A DNA stretch of 64,000 nucleotides from Pseudoclavibacter sp. 13-3 (GCF_021168475.1 NZ_JAJOZT010000001.1:310001-374000), one strand, 5' to 3'; numbered from the stretch's first letter, positions 28,112-36,365 are shown. Notes: generated by a model not told the origin, from the sequence alone. Made by a program: numbers and translations.

Positions 28112-31048
28112 TCATTCCCCCTCTTCCAGCGAATCGAAGTCGAGCTGAGCGTCCGTGGCCGAGAGCTGAGCCCCTGACTGCTCGTAGACGCGCGCCGCTG
28201 CACGGATCTCCGTCCAGGAAGCAGCAACATCGTTGAAGAGGATGCCGTCGGCCGTGCGCTTCTTCTTGTCGCTCACCTGGTAGAGCAGGTAGGCGAGCTG
28301 CCTGGCCGACGAGGTATCGACGCCGCGTGTCTCACCCCGTGCCAGGATGCGACCGGCCGCATCGAGCCCGCCATGCTCGTCGCCGAGCGCCCGAGTGATG
28401 TGCAGCACGACCTCCCACAGCGTGATGCGGTCGTCATCCATCGGATCGTAACCGGCCGGCAGCTCCGCAGGAGCCAGCAGCTTCACCCTGCCACCACCGG
28501 AGTGCAGAATGGCGGAGCGGCGGAGCCCGTCGACGTTGGAGTTCTTCGCGTTCGCAAGCGTCTCGGCCTCGCCGTAGGTGCCTTCGTCAAAGCCGTGGCC
28601 TTCGTACCACGAGACGCACCAGCGCGTATCCGCGTCGAATTCGCCCTCCTGTTCGGAGACGACTTCGTCGAGCACAGTATTGATCTGCCGCAGCGCCTCG
28701 CGCACGGGCATGCTCGACCCGTCGGACTCGATCACCTCGGAGTACTTCGAATAGACGGCCATGCCCGGCCCGATCGCGGCCTGGGCCAGATCGACAGGGG
28801 CCACGCTCCCCTGCTGCAACGAGCGGAGGGCCTCCGGCAGCGTCGACCGGAGCTCTGCGGTGAACCCGCGCCTGTCAACAGGTGGGGCATCTTCGGGACG
28901 TGGCCGCAGGGCCAGGACGATGGAGGAAGCAAGAGCGTTGGTGCCGACGCTGTTCATGCGGCCACCCCGTTCTGAACGAACGGGCCAAGTCGCGGTGATC
29001 ATCCATCCCGCATGGATCATACTGCCGAGGATGGTCTCCCATCCCGTAGACGCTTGGCCAGTAGGATCTTTCTCCGATTGCTTAAACGCGTAGTACACAG
29101 TGATCGGATAATCTTGCAAGGCGGTTCCTCGAGCTTTTGCGAATACATGCTCGAATCCGTCTTCGAAGAACTCTCTCGCCCCCTCTTTGCCGTCGCGTCG
29201 ATATGGATTTGCGACGAGTTCCTCAGTCTTCGGGACAAGCACTGTACTGAGCAGCTCAGGGTGGACGTCTTTCAATGAACGACGAAGCCAAACATAGAAA
29301 TAGTCGGAGAGATCCGAGTACCCTACGTTGTCGTAATACGGAGGATCTGTCGAAATGAGCAACTTAGAATAGCTACGGGTTGCGGCATCCGCTTGATGCG
29401 CCTCGGCATACATCCCAGAGCCACAAGGCAAATTTTTTATCGCGGATATCACCCATGCGATCTGGCCGTCGAAGTTACCCGAGGACCTTGAAAAAGGATT
29501 GGTCTCGGCATAGTCCCAAACCATGGGGATAGCTTGACGTGCAAATACATTTCGGACGAACTCGCCTGTAGACGCCCAAGTATTAATAGTTGAAAAATAA
29601 TCCGTGCACCGAGAAGTCGCTACCGCCAAATAGGTGGCGACGGCATCAGCGTAGGCTGCGGCACCGGTGCCGCCTGCTTCGAGGCGATCGCCTTCGGGCA
29701 GGCCAACAACCAGCGCATCGTGGAGCACCCGTTCGCGCGCTTCACTCACCAGGTCGCTGAACGTCGTGAGCGCGGTCAACTGCCGGTTCGTGAACAGGTC
29801 GGTGAACTCAGTCAACCCATAGCGGACCACGTTGATCCGCCCAGGCCAATCGAACAGTTCGCCTCGAGGCGCGTCGTGCGACTCAGCCTCCTCTGCTGCC
29901 TGCCGGTGAACCTCGTTCGGCGCCAGGTAAATACGACTCCGTTTTCCCTCCGCCACGATGGCCATCAGCTCTGCGCCAAGACCTGTTTCTCTGCTGAAAT
30001 GACGTATGTAATTCAGCGGCACAGCAGATCCGCAGGCGATGCACGTCGCGCCTTGCCGCCCTACTGTCCCGTCATTCTCCTTTGTCGGGGCCTTGGCCGG
30101 ATCATGCCCAATCGAATACTCCACGTGCCCGCCGACGACGCTGGGCATTACGTACGCCTCCTTACCCTTCTTCTTACCGAGCCACCATTTGCTGGTGAGA
30201 GGCATTTCAATGCCGCAGGCCGGGTTCGGGCAGGTCACAGTCCTCACCCAGACCCAGGCGATGACGTTCGCCTCAGTGCCGTCGTCGAGCACGGCCTTGG
30301 GGTAGAGACTACCGATGCGCCGCTGCGCCTCGTCGCGCATCCAGGCGCCGTACCGACGGACGTCTTCGGCGAGGCCCGTCGCCTTGGGCCAATCGTTGCT
30401 CTGCTCTGCCGCATCCGGGAACACCGGCGGCTGCCCTGCGAGCTTCGGCGGGATCTCGATCAGGGCCTTGTCGATCAGGACCGCAACCGGATTCAGATCA
30501 GAGGCGTGCGCCTCGAGACCGAGCCGCTGCGCCTCGAGCGGGATCGTGCCGCCACCGGCGAAGGGATCCACAATCGCCGGTGGTTTCCCGTGCGTGGAAC
30601 GGTCGATCTCCGCACGCACGGCATCGAACAGGCGCTCATCGCCGAGGTTGTCCCAGTCGACCATGCGCGTGATCAGAGCGAACAGATGCTCCCGTTCCGA
30701 CTCGATCCGCGCCGCGACGTACGCATCCGCATCCGTCTCACCGCGCTGCTCGGCCTCTGTTCGGAACTCTCTCTCGCGGGCCGAGGGGTCGTCCACCAGC
30801 TGTGCGAAGAGCACGGCGCGCGCCGTGGCTAATGGTTTCCTCGACCACCACAGATGAAGCGTCGACGGATGCCCGTGCCGGATGGACTTCTCGCGCGCAG
30901 ACTGTGCGTTGATGGCATCGAGTGGCAGGGCCACCTCGATCAGCTTCTTCTTCAATTCCACTCCAGGTCGGGCCAAAATCTTCGGTTGCAAGGCCCGAAA
31001 ACTCCCCAGCGGGCTCACAGCATCGATCTTAGTCTGGGCCACAGACAC
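28112..31048 (-). CDS. DUF1156-type DNA methyltransferase
   Basis: 978 residues. The N-terminal DUF1156 signature is plain: KKKLIEVALPLDAINAQSAR and HGHPSTLHLWWSRKPLATAR (about 33-75). The AdoMet site VDPFAGGGTIPLEAQRLGLE is at about 162 and the catalytic motif DPPYYDNVGYSDLSDYFYVW at about 573; the DPPY form fits an N6-adenine or N4-cytosine enzyme. A zinc-finger-like CPNPACG...CIACGS insertion lies at about 275-340. The start is uncertain: GTG 31048 has no clear ribosome-binding site and the conserved domain begins 30 residues later. It is the first gene of the six-gene - strand operon and is divergent from the Dcm gene, 74 bases away. Two stretches (about 29000-29620 and 29900-30060) are poorer in GC than the rest of the gene. 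Confidence 0.9.
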   Translation of the reverse strand: MSVAQTKIDAVSPLGSFRALQPKILARPGVELKKKLIEVALPLDAINAQSAREKSIRHGHPSTLHLWWSRKPLATARAVLFAQLVDDPSAREREFRTEAEQRGETDADAYVAARIESEREHLFALITRMVDWDNLGDERLFDAVRAEIDRSTHGKPPAIVDPFAGGGTIPLEAQRLGLEAHASDLNPVAVLIDKALIEIPPKLAGQPPVFPDAAEQSNDWPKATGLAEDVRRYGAWMRDEAQRRIGSLYPKAVLDDGTEANVIAWVWVRTVTCPNPACGIEMPLTSKWWLGKKKGKEAYVMPSVVGGHVEYSIGHDPAKAPTKENDGTVGRQGATCIACGSAVPLNYIRHFSRETGLGAELMAIVAEGKRSRIYLAPNEVHRQAAEEAESHDAPRGELFDWPGRINVVRYGLTEFTDLFTNRQLTALTTFSDLVSEARERVLHDALVVGLPEGDRLEAGGTGAAAYADAVATYLAVATSRCTDYFSTINTWASTGEFVRNVFARQAIPMVWDYAETNPFSRSSGNFDGQIAWVISAIKNLPCGSGMYAEAHQADAATRSYSKLLISTDPPYYDNVGYSDLSDYFYVWLRRSLKDVHPELLSTVLVPKTEELVANPYRRDGKEGAREFFEDGFEHVFAKARGTALQDYPITVYYAFKQSEKDPTGQASTGWETILGSMIHAGWMITATWPVRSERGGRMNSVGTNALASSIVLALRPRPEDAPPVDRRGFTAELRSTLPEALRSLQQGSVAPVDLAQAAIGPGMAVYSKYSEVIESDGSSMPVREALRQINTVLDEVVSEQEGEFDADTRWCVSWYEGHGFDEGTYGEAETLANAKNSNVDGLRRSAILHSGGGRVKLLAPAELPAGYDPMDDDRITLWEVVLHITRALGDEHGGLDAAGRILARGETRGVDTSSARQLAYLLYQVSDKKKRTADGILFNDVAASWTEIRAAARVYEQSGAQLSATDAQLDFDSLEEGE

Positions 31049-31122
31049 TGCGAACAGAACGCTCGTCGACGGGCCGGCGCGCCAGCTGGCAAGCCGGGCT
31101 CCGGCCGGCTAGGATCGAAGAC
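31049..31122. promoter_or_regulatory. Divergent promoter between two methyltransferase genes
   Basis: Only 74 bases separate the starts of the DUF1156 and Dcm methyltransferases, so both promoters must share this space. TAGGAT at 31110-31115 is a good -10 element for the + strand, and its expected transcription start falls at or next to the dcm ATG (31123), which suggests a leaderless dcm message. The GC-rich palindromic ggccggcgcgccagctggc-like stretch upstream might bind a regulator. Confidence 0.5.
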
Positions 31123-32217
31123 ATGTTCGACGAGCGCATCCGGGTACTCGACCTCTTCGCAGGCGCAGGCGGTCTCACCGCCGGTTTCCACGAGGCGTCG
31201 CCGCGTTTCCAGACCATCGGGGCCGTGGAGATGGATGCCGCTGCCGCGGCATCGTACGAGGCGACTTTCGGTGAAGGACTCGTCTACCAGGGCACGATCC
31301 AGGATTGGCTCGAGACCGACCTCGTACCGGAATCGGCAGATATCGTCATAGGCGGCCCGCCCTGCCAGGGATTCTCGACGCTCGGCAAGCAAGACGAAGA
31401 GGACGAACGGAACTTCCTCTGGAAGCAGTACGCGAAGACACTGACACGCGTGAAACCGAAGTACTTCGTCGTCGAGAACGTCGCCGCCTTCGCGAAATCT
31501 CCGCAGTTCAAGCAGTTTCAGAAGGCGACCGAGCCGGGCGGCGAGCTCGAGGATTACGATTTTCAGTACCAGGTCTTGAACTCGGCCGATTACGGGGCGC
31601 CCCAAGCCAGGAAGCGCACCGTCGTCATCGGATATCTGCGCAGCCTCCCGTTCCCGGGGTTCCCCGAGCCCACGCATTCGCGCACCGGCGGTAACGGGCT
31701 CAAACCGTACCGAACCGTCAGAGACGCCTTCATCGGCATCCCACTGACGCCGGACAAAGACGCGCTCTTCGACCTGCGCGAAGTTACTGTGGGCTGTCGT
31801 GTCTTCGCTGGGGCCTTTCGCCCGCGTGAGCTGCACTGGAGCCGCAGCTACCGGCAGCTCTCCCTGGACCGGTTCGCCGAGATTCCGGTCGGCGGCAACC
31901 GCTTCGATCTACCCGAGTCACTGCTGGCCCCGTGCTGGATCAAGCACAAGACCGGTTCGGCCGACGTCATGGGCCGCCTTCACGAGGATCGGCCGTCAGT
32001 GACCATCCGCACAGAGTTCTTCAAGCCTGAGAAGGGCCGCTACCTGCACCCCACGGAGAACCGGGCGATCACGCACTACGAAGCGGCCAAGCTGCAAGGC
32101 TTTCCAGACTCCCACCACTTCGTGGGGTCGAAGACAGCCATCGCCCACCAGATCGGCAATGCCGTTCCGATTCCACTGGGGTCGGCGATCGCGCGACAGC
32201 TGCTGGAACAGTTCTGA
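31123..32217 (+). CDS. dcm: DNA cytosine-5 methyltransferase
   Basis: 364 residues with all main C5-methyltransferase motifs in order: motif I LDLFAGAGGLTAGFHE (about 9), motif IV GGPPCQGFSTLG with the catalytic Cys (about 82), motif VI YFVVENVAAF (about 112), motif VIII QARKRTVVIGY (about 162), a target-recognition region (about 200-310) and motif X HQIGNAVPIPLGSAIA (about 345). Length is normal. It transfers a methyl group from AdoMet to C5 of cytosine in a sequence I cannot predict. It is transcribed away from the six-gene operon and probably protects self DNA for the Vsr/Z1/GHKL/PD-(D/E)XK part of the locus. No Shine-Dalgarno is apparent; a -10 element sits immediately upstream. Confidence 0.94.
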   Translation: MFDERIRVLDLFAGAGGLTAGFHEASPRFQTIGAVEMDAAAAASYEATFGEGLVYQGTIQDWLETDLVPESADIVIGGPPCQGFSTLGKQDEEDERNFLWKQYAKTLTRVKPKYFVVENVAAFAKSPQFKQFQKATEPGGELEDYDFQYQVLNSADYGAPQARKRTVVIGYLRSLPFPGFPEPTHSRTGGNGLKPYRTVRDAFIGIPLTPDKDALFDLREVTVGCRVFAGAFRPRELHWSRSYRQLSLDRFAEIPVGGNRFDLPESLLAPCWIKHKTGSADVMGRLHEDRPSVTIRTEFFKPEKGRYLHPTENRAITHYEAAKLQGFPDSHHFVGSKTAIAHQIGNAVPIPLGSAIARQLLEQF

Positions 32218-32263
32218 GCAGCCTGCCCCGCCCACGGGCATTTCTTCCACCAAGGGCAGGACA

Positions 32264-32299
32264 GCCTGTGTCCACCAATTAACGTTGGTGGACACAGGC
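32264..32299 (+). terminator. Perfect 15-bp hairpin after dcm
   Basis: A perfect inverted repeat (gcctgtgtccaccaa / ttggtggacacaggc) with a 6-base loop lies 46 bases beyond the dcm stop. There is no T run, but the strength and position fit a transcription terminator; a protein-binding palindrome is the alternative. Confidence 0.6.
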
Positions 32300-32301
32300 C
32301 C

Positions 32302-32321
32302 CACCCCCGCCTGGGCGGGGA
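32302..32321 (-). repeat. Solitary CRISPR-repeat-like hairpin
   Basis: The 20 bases cacccccgcctgggcgggga match 19 of 20 positions of the reverse complement of the core of the CRISPR repeat of the array at 50.8 kb (A to G in the loop). The outer bases of the 28-base repeat are not conserved. It abuts the hairpin downstream of dcm, so it could equally be a second GC-rich terminator stem that resembles the repeat by chance. Confidence 0.4.
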
Positions 32322-32505
32322 TATCTTATGATCCCGCTCCCTATCTGAAAGCAGATTACGGATCACCCCACCTCATTCAGCAGGATCAGACATCAAATAA
32401 TCCTAGTCGCCTAGCACTACATTTATGCTGAACTAATCTGCTTTAGAGGAATGATGGTAGATTTGTTTCCTCCGAGGGTTTCCTCGGAAAAACGAAGGGG
32501 ACGTT

Positions 32506-33369
32506 ATGCACAGCAGGAAGAGCAACCGAGACCAATGCGAAAACGCGCGACATCATAGCTGCGCCTGCAAAACATGTGGTGGGGCCATGCATCGCTGGCC
32601 TGGGCTCTTGGACCTCGCTCAACACCCAGACAAAATCGCGACATGGAAGAGCATTCGATTGGGGAAATGGCCTGAGCGATTGGAAATGGACTCCCGACAG
32701 ACGAGAAGAATCGCTGTCTGCAGTTCTGCCGCCTCAGCACCGGGCCTGCGTGGCAGAAAGACAGTTCACAAGGCGTTGAAGTCAGCGCACAGCCGACGTT
32801 CAAGATCACGAAGAGCGGTAGCCTCAGCAGAACCGGCCAGCGATCTCCTGCTCAGCGAGAGCATCAGGTACCTTTCAAGGCTTGATCATCGCAACGCACG
32901 GACTCTTACCGCAACGCACAGAATTCTCGAAGAGGGAGTAAAGCCAAGCGGTGCACTATTGAGACACAACTACCTAATAGATAATCAGAAGAACGCCATT
33001 CGACAGTCCCATATCTGGTGCACTCTGCTCCTGCCTTCCGACGATTCGACGCTCAATACAGAAGAAGCATCAGATCTCCTACCAGAGATGAGCACGAGCG
33101 CAGATACTGCAAGTATCAAAGCGCAAGTGTATAAGGCACTGAGTCCCATCAGAGAGGTCACGCTTTCTCTCAGCGCCGAACTCTCCCCCGACGAGATCCA
33201 TCAAGCGCTACGAGTCGCCGCCCTGTTCATCTGCCCCGCGCCGGAACGTCATCACCGGCTAAGGGCTGAGAGCTTCCTACCTCTTGCGAGGCAGGCCACC
33301 AGCGACGTCAGAGACCCAGAGATCGAGTTCGCGATCACCTGTGTGGAGTCTTCCCTGACAGACGTCTAG
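32506..33369 (+). CDS. Unknown protein with N-terminal Cys/His motif
   Basis: 287 residues. The ATG at 32506 is supported by GAAGGGG five bases upstream. I do not recognise the family. The N-terminus (about 10-35) holds C-x6-HSCACKTCGGAMHRWPG, with four Cys and two His that could bind zinc. A basic Arg/Ser-rich part (about 60-100) follows, then a helical region (RYLSRLDHRNARTLTATHRI) and a C-terminal half with strand-helix pattern (IREVTLSLSAELSPDEIHQA). There is no signal peptide or membrane segment. A hairpin (tccgagg / cctcgga, 32471-32488) sits just before the ribosome-binding site and could affect translation. The GC content is lower than in dcm. Its position between dcm and an HNH nuclease gene suggests a defence accessory, which is inference only. 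Confidence 0.7.
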   Translation: MHSRKSNRDQCENARHHSCACKTCGGAMHRWPGLLDLAQHPDKIATWKSIRLGKWPERLEMDSRQTRRIAVCSSAASAPGLRGRKTVHKALKSAHSRRSRSRRAVASAEPASDLLLSESIRYLSRLDHRNARTLTATHRILEEGVKPSGALLRHNYLIDNQKNAIRQSHIWCTLLLPSDDSTLNTEEASDLLPEMSTSADTASIKAQVYKALSPIREVTLSLSAELSPDEIHQALRVAALFICPAPERHHRLRAESFLPLARQATSDVRDPEIEFAITCVESSLTDV

Positions 33370-33515
33370 GCTGCCAGCGTGTAGATGCCAGCAGCGACCT
33401 CGACGACACCACCGCATCGATCTACTGAGTAGACGGCTAGGTCTAGCGCATGCTTCGATGACCGTCTTTCACTGTGGTGGCATGACCGGGGACTCTTGCG
33501 CACTATCCTGGCCTC

Positions 33516-34532
33516 ATGCCCTTCCCGCTCGCAGCCTACCTGCACCTGTCGCAAGTCGATGCGCGGGCGCAGTTCGAGCGCACCCAGACACGCAGCCCCA
33601 CAGCACCCGGTGGCAGGCAAGAGGCATTCCTCCCCGTCGAGACGCTGTTGTGCTTCGGCGCCAGCTTCCGCGTCAACGGGCACGGCTACGGCGGGGCGAA
33701 CATCACCGCCGCTCCCCCACCGGTGCCGCAGCTGGCGCGACTGTTCCGACGCTCGCCCGGAAGCATCATCCGCAAGATGTCGAACCTCGACGGATCGAGC
33801 CCCAACGGCGCCAAGAACGACGTGCTCGTCGCCCTGGAGCTCACCCGCGACGTGCCCGCCTACCTCGCCATCTACCAGCGGCTGCTGCTCGCCGCGCGCG
33901 CTGCGGGCATCACCGCCGACCAGCTGCCCGATTTCCTCGACCTGGTGCCGCACGGCACCCCCGCAGACATCGGCTCGTTCTTCGAGATCGACACCGTGCC
34001 CGACTGGCAGATGGAGCAGGCCGTGCAGATCGAGCTCGACTCCTGGCGTCAGAAGGCCCCTGACATTCCCACTGCCGAGACCGAGCGCCTGGCCGTCGCC
34101 GGGCAGCGCATTGGTCAGCAGCGCTTCGCCAAGGATGTGCTGCGCAACTACCAGCGCACCTGCGCCTTCTGCGGGTTGCGCACCGATGCCATCCCGGGCA
34201 GCCGTCGCATGCTCGTCGCCAGCCATGTGAAGCCATGGCGCGACGCGACCAGCCGAGAGCGACTCGACGCGGCAAACGGGATCGCCGCATGCCCCACGCA
34301 CGACGCGGCCTTCGACCAAGGCTTGGTCACCGTGGCCGATGATCTGCACATCGTGCGCGCGCCGACACTCGAAGCCGCCGTGCACGCTGATGGTCGAGTC
34401 GCTCACAATTTCGGTGACTCGGGGATGCTCTCGCACCTGCGTGTGCCAGATACGTCCGCACGGCCCCGCGCCGCGTACCTGCAGTGGCATCGGTCGCATA
34501 TCTGGGCCGCGACCACCCCTGTGAGCAGTTGA
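33516..34532 (+). CDS. HNH restriction-type endonuclease
   Basis: 338 residues. The N-terminal 200 residues form a DNA-binding or specificity region with no motif I can name (FGASFRVNGHGYGGANITAA; LARLFRRSPGSIIRKMSNLD, helix-turn-helix-like at about 75). The C-terminal HNH domain is clear: FAKDVLRNYQRTCAFCGLRT, then RRMLVASHVKPWRD with the catalytic His, and LDAANGIAACPTHDAAFDQG with the Asn and final His (about 225-290). Proteins with this layout are annotated as putative restriction endonucleases. There is no Shine-Dalgarno; TATCCT at about 33504 lies at -10 distance from the ATG, so the message is probably leaderless. No partner methyltransferase is adjacent, though dcm lies 1.3 kb upstream. 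Confidence 0.85.
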   Translation: MPFPLAAYLHLSQVDARAQFERTQTRSPTAPGGRQEAFLPVETLLCFGASFRVNGHGYGGANITAAPPPVPQLARLFRRSPGSIIRKMSNLDGSSPNGAKNDVLVALELTRDVPAYLAIYQRLLLAARAAGITADQLPDFLDLVPHGTPADIGSFFEIDTVPDWQMEQAVQIELDSWRQKAPDIPTAETERLAVAGQRIGQQRFAKDVLRNYQRTCAFCGLRTDAIPGSRRMLVASHVKPWRDATSRERLDAANGIAACPTHDAAFDQGLVTVADDLHIVRAPTLEAAVHADGRVAHNFGDSGMLSHLRVPDTSARPRAAYLQWHRSHIWAATTPVSS

Positions 34533-34847
34533 CCAGTCGCACGCCAGAGGTTTACGCCGGGCACGCCACCAAAGTTCAGTCGGCGACCGCGGAAGGCTAT
34601 CGTGTACAAGCCGCGCCGCCGCACTCTACTGACTCGCCCCTCGAATACTGCTCGTACTTGGTCCGAACGATCAAGCAACTCGACTCGGATGATGCACGGC
34701 GCGCGGCCGACCGTGCCACCTGCGTCGACGACTGGCCGCCGCCCGATCACCACTGAATCACAGGAAACTGCTAGGTTATTCAAGCGGTCATCGGACCGCA
34801 CATGTGTGGTGATGAGCACCACTCAGAATCATCAGGGAGGATCCTCA
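34533..34847. other. 315-base intergenic stretch
   Basis: No credible gene on either strand. It holds the promoter and the GGGAGG ribosome-binding site of the DUF4190-like gene at its right end. Confidence 0.5.
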
Positions 34848-35537
34848 ATGACGCAGCCCACCTATACACCTCCGACGCCTGCCCCGCAGCGGCCCCGCGA
34901 GCCGCAGCATCAGGGCGCTGGTGGCCTCGTCATCACCGGGTTCGTTCTTGCAATCGTGGCAATCGTGCTCTGCTTCGTACCGATCGTCAACAACTTCGCG
35001 TTCGTTCTGGCGGTCGTGGGGCTGATCTTCGGCATCATCGGGCTTGTCGGGGCTTCAAAGGGCAAGCATGGCGGGAAGGGTCTCGCAATCGCCGCGATCG
35101 TGATCAGCGTTGTCTCGGGCATCGGCGTTCTTGCGTCGCAAGCCTTCTACAGTGCCGCGCTCAATAAAGTGAGCGAGGGCCTCGACGAGGTCAGCGCCAG
35201 CCTGGACGCCGCCACTGGTGACAAGACGGATGAGCTGCTGGGCACGGCAGTCGATGTGCAGCTAGGGCAGTTCACAGCGACAACGGGCCAGTACGGCATC
35301 ACCGACACTGGTCTGCCCGTGCATGTCACGAACAAGACTACAGAGTCGCATTCCTACTCAATTCACATCGAAGCCGTCGATGCACAGGGAACCAGAATTC
35401 TCGACGACTACCTCCACGCCGATGGCCTCGGTGCTGGCCAGTCACAGGATTTCAAGGAATTCCAGTTCGTCTCATCCGACAAGATCGACGCCATGAAGAA
35501 CGCACAGTTCAAGGTCGTCGAGGTGTCTCAGTACTGA
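34848..35537 (+). CDS. DUF4190-like membrane protein with extracellular DUF4352-like domain
   Basis: 229 residues from ATG 34848, preceded by AGGGAGG; the longer upstream frame lacks a start with such a site. The N-terminus is Pro/Gln-rich and cytoplasmic (about 1-28). Two apolar helices follow (LVITGFVLAIVAIVLCFVPI; FAFVLAVVGLIFGIIGLVGA) and a short basic loop GASKGKHGGKG, then a third helix (LAIAAIVISVVSGIGVLAS). This is the DUF4190 pattern common in actinobacteria. From about 105 on, the protein is soluble and strand-rich (DVQLGQFTATTGQYGITDTG; PVHVTNKTTESHSYSIHIEA), resembling DUF4352-type Ig-like folds outside the membrane. The function of the family is unknown. A strong terminator follows. 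Confidence 0.8.
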   Translation: MTQPTYTPPTPAPQRPREPQHQGAGGLVITGFVLAIVAIVLCFVPIVNNFAFVLAVVGLIFGIIGLVGASKGKHGGKGLAIAAIVISVVSGIGVLASQAFYSAALNKVSEGLDEVSASLDAATGDKTDELLGTAVDVQLGQFTATTGQYGITDTGLPVHVTNKTTESHSYSIHIEAVDAQGTRILDDYLHADGLGAGQSQDFKEFQFVSSDKIDAMKNAQFKVVEVSQY

Positions 35538-36053
35538 GCCACAGCGCATAGTGCTGTTGGTAACCCGTCCAGCACTTGAATAGAGCAAGGCGGGGAAGAC
35601 CTGTGGTCTTCCCCGCCTTGCTCTTCTTTGACTGTTGTGCTCCGTGAACCTCGCCAGCCAACAGGCGCCCAGAGCCGTGACGCGATCCCTCTCTCGGCCC
35701 CGCAGAACCCTCTCCAGCGCCCTGCCCTTCGCCAGCTCGTCGACGAGCTTGTCGAGGTATCTGATCTGCTGCGCAAGCGGGTCGGTGATCTCTTCCACAC
35801 GAACACCGCAGATCACACCGGTGATCTTCGAAGCATCCGCCGGCAGCGTCGCCTGGGCGAAGAAGTCACGAAAGGTGATGTCGGTCTCGAGCAACGCCTG
35901 CAACTGGGTGGCGTCGAAACCGGTGAGCCAGCAGATCACCTGATCGAGCTCGTCGACCGTTCTGCCCTTTCTCTCGACCTTAGCCACGTACAGCTTGTAG
36001 ACCGACGCGACGGTCATGTCGAAGACTCGCTGCATGTTGCTCTGCGTGCTCAT
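35472..36053 (-). CDS. DUF2200-family protein with run-on C-terminus
   Basis: The first 117 or so residues from ATG 36053 match DUF2200: RVFDMTVASVYKLYVAKVER, KGRTVDELDQVICWLTGFDA, KITGVICGVRVEEI, and DPLAQQIRYLDKLVDELAKG. Family members are about 120 residues long. Here the frame continues for some 75 more residues of unrelated Arg-rich sequence, straight through the 35582-35624 terminator hairpin and into the antisense of the DUF4190-like gene. The normal stop has therefore been lost, probably by a small frameshift near 35690. DUF2200 has no known function to me. The start could also be the Met six codons later; there is no clear ribosome-binding site for either. Confidence 0.7.
   Translation of the reverse strand: MSTQSNMQRVFDMTVASVYKLYVAKVERKGRTVDELDQVICWLTGFDATQLQALLETDITFRDFFAQATLPADASKITGVICGVRVEEITDPLAQQIRYLDKLVDELAKGRALERVLRGRERDRVTALGACWLARFTEHNSQRRARRGRPQVFPALLYSSAGRVTNSTMRCGSVLRHLDDLELCVLHGVDLVG
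35582..35624 (+). terminator. 20-bp perfect terminator hairpin
   Basis: The arms 35582-35601 and 35605-35624 pair perfectly around a TGT loop, 45 bases after the stop of the DUF4190-like gene, and are followed by tcttt. It can also act on transcripts coming from the right. Confidence 0.85.
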
Positions 36054-36119
36054 GCGGTCAGCGTAGCAATCGACCAGCGTCGGCAGCATCGTCTACCATC
36101 GGTATCACGTTCACGAGTT

Positions 36120-36295
36120 GTGGCTGTCGGTACCTGGCCGGAGTCTCAGTGCCCTGGCTGTCACAGGTCGAGAACGGCAAGCCCGCCGCAGACGCCAGAC
36201 GCATCCTCGACGTGCTCGACGTGCTCGGAGCCACCGTGCAGCTGACGCTGCAGCCGCAGAACGCGACATCACCGAAGAGTGATTCTGATGAATGA
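36120..36295 (+). pseudogene. HipB-like helix-turn-helix antitoxin remnant
   Basis: The in-frame sequence AGVSVPWLSQVENGKPAADA and RRILDVLDVLGATVQLTLQP is the recognition helix and C-terminal part of an Xre/HipB regulator. The first helices and start codon are missing. It ends 8 bases inside the following hipA start, the usual hipBA overlap. Confidence 0.65.
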
Positions 36296-36365
36296 CCATG
36301 AGCTGACCGTCTGGCTCGACGGCGAGCGCCTCGCCGCGCTCTCTCCCATCCTCCCGTCGCGATGA
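36288..36365 (+). pseudogene. HipA N-terminal stub
   Basis: MNDHELTVWLDGERLAALSP is the conserved beginning of HipA-family kinases, overlapping the HipB remnant. It stops after 25 residues, where the sequence changes to unrelated material. The kinase is lost. Confidence 0.6.

Noticed and set aside
29720-30832. A 370-codon + strand open frame
   Set aside because: Antisense of the DUF1156 methyltransferase.
32471-32488. Hairpin before the 287-residue gene as a riboswitch
   Set aside because: It is a simple 7-bp stem with no conserved riboswitch sequence; retained only as a possible translational element.
33366-34499. A 377-codon - strand open frame
   Set aside because: Antisense of the HNH nuclease, whose HNH motif and C-terminus are certain.
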